DNA from: Lachnospiraceae bacterium
Lineage (GTDB): Bacteria > Bacillota_A > Clostridia > Lachnospirales > Lachnospiraceae
Direction: 5' to 3'
Assembly (NCBI GenBank): GCA_028694115.1
Contig: JAQUUB010000210.1
Location: 1 to 5,035 of the forward strand
Length of the DNA: 5,035 bases
Part shown: positions 5,011 to 5,035 of the stretch, in pieces
Numbering within the stretch: position 1 is the first letter of the stretch
Layout of the letters: every line of letters starts with the position of its first letter
Position numbers and translations under genes: made by a program
Notes under the pieces: generated by a model
What the model saw: the letters and a program-made list of their open reading frames with translations, nothing else
Told to the model about the DNA's origin: nothing
Databases searched by the model: none

Positions 5011-5033
5011 AAAAACACCTTTAAGGTGTTTTT
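5011..5033. terminator. Symmetric, probably bidirectional terminator
   Basis: AAAAACACC (5011-5019) pairs with GGTGTTTTT (5025-5033) around TTTAA. The A run on the left and T run on the right make it able to work on both strands, so it may serve both the 103-residue gene and a convergent gene beyond the window. Its core matches the tRNA terminator at 131-152. Confidence 0.75.
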
Positions 5034-5035
5034 AT

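Noticed and set aside
1..5035. CRISPR array or toxin-antitoxin operon
   Set aside because: No regularly spaced repeats are present, and neither small ORF shows recognisable toxin or antitoxin motifs or a paired arrangement.

Overview
The window is AT-rich bacterial DNA. The likely source is a Candidate Phyla Radiation (Patescibacteria, Parcubacteria-like) genome. This is inferred from four things: tRNA genes without an encoded CCA end, a four-cysteine Kazal domain joined to CARDB and a C25-type peptidase on one secreted protein, the N-terminus of a transposase type I associate with such genomes, and short leaders that mostly lack a Shine-Dalgarno. The assignment rests on remembered family features, not on a search. 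The intact large genes contain TGG for tryptophan and no in-frame TGA, so the standard bacterial code applies to them.

Layout. Positions 1-152 hold the 3' part of tRNA-Ile(GAU), a complete tRNA-Ala(UGC) and a terminator. Positions 280-708 encode a small pRiA4b ORF-3-like protein. Positions 689-894 form a compact unit: a sigma70-type promoter, the strongest Shine-Dalgarno in the window, a 33-codon ORF with a TTG start (754-855), and a terminator. Positions 895-1632 hold no intact gene but carry decayed coding sequence on the minus strand, including a 150-codon frame interrupted only by TGA codons. Positions 1633-3910 are the centrepiece: a TTGACA-N17-TATAAT promoter driving a secreted 739-residue protein with signal peptide, CARDB-like domain, Kazal-like domain and a C25 (gingipain-type) caspase-fold peptidase with His and Cys in place. 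Positions 3911-4544 are again relics: the N-terminus of a transposase on the minus strand, an adjoining end-like repeat structure, and small coding-like fragments. Positions 4645-4956 encode a 103-residue helical protein of unknown function, ending in a terminator that overlaps its stop codon. A second, symmetric terminator closes the window.

Reading. This looks like an accessory segment beside a tRNA cluster: three or four independently transcribed genes separated by mobile-element debris and decaying genes. No multi-gene pathway is evident. The best candidates for something undescribed are the Kazal-CARDB-C25 exported protein, the 33-residue protein with its own complete transcription unit, and the TGA-only frame.
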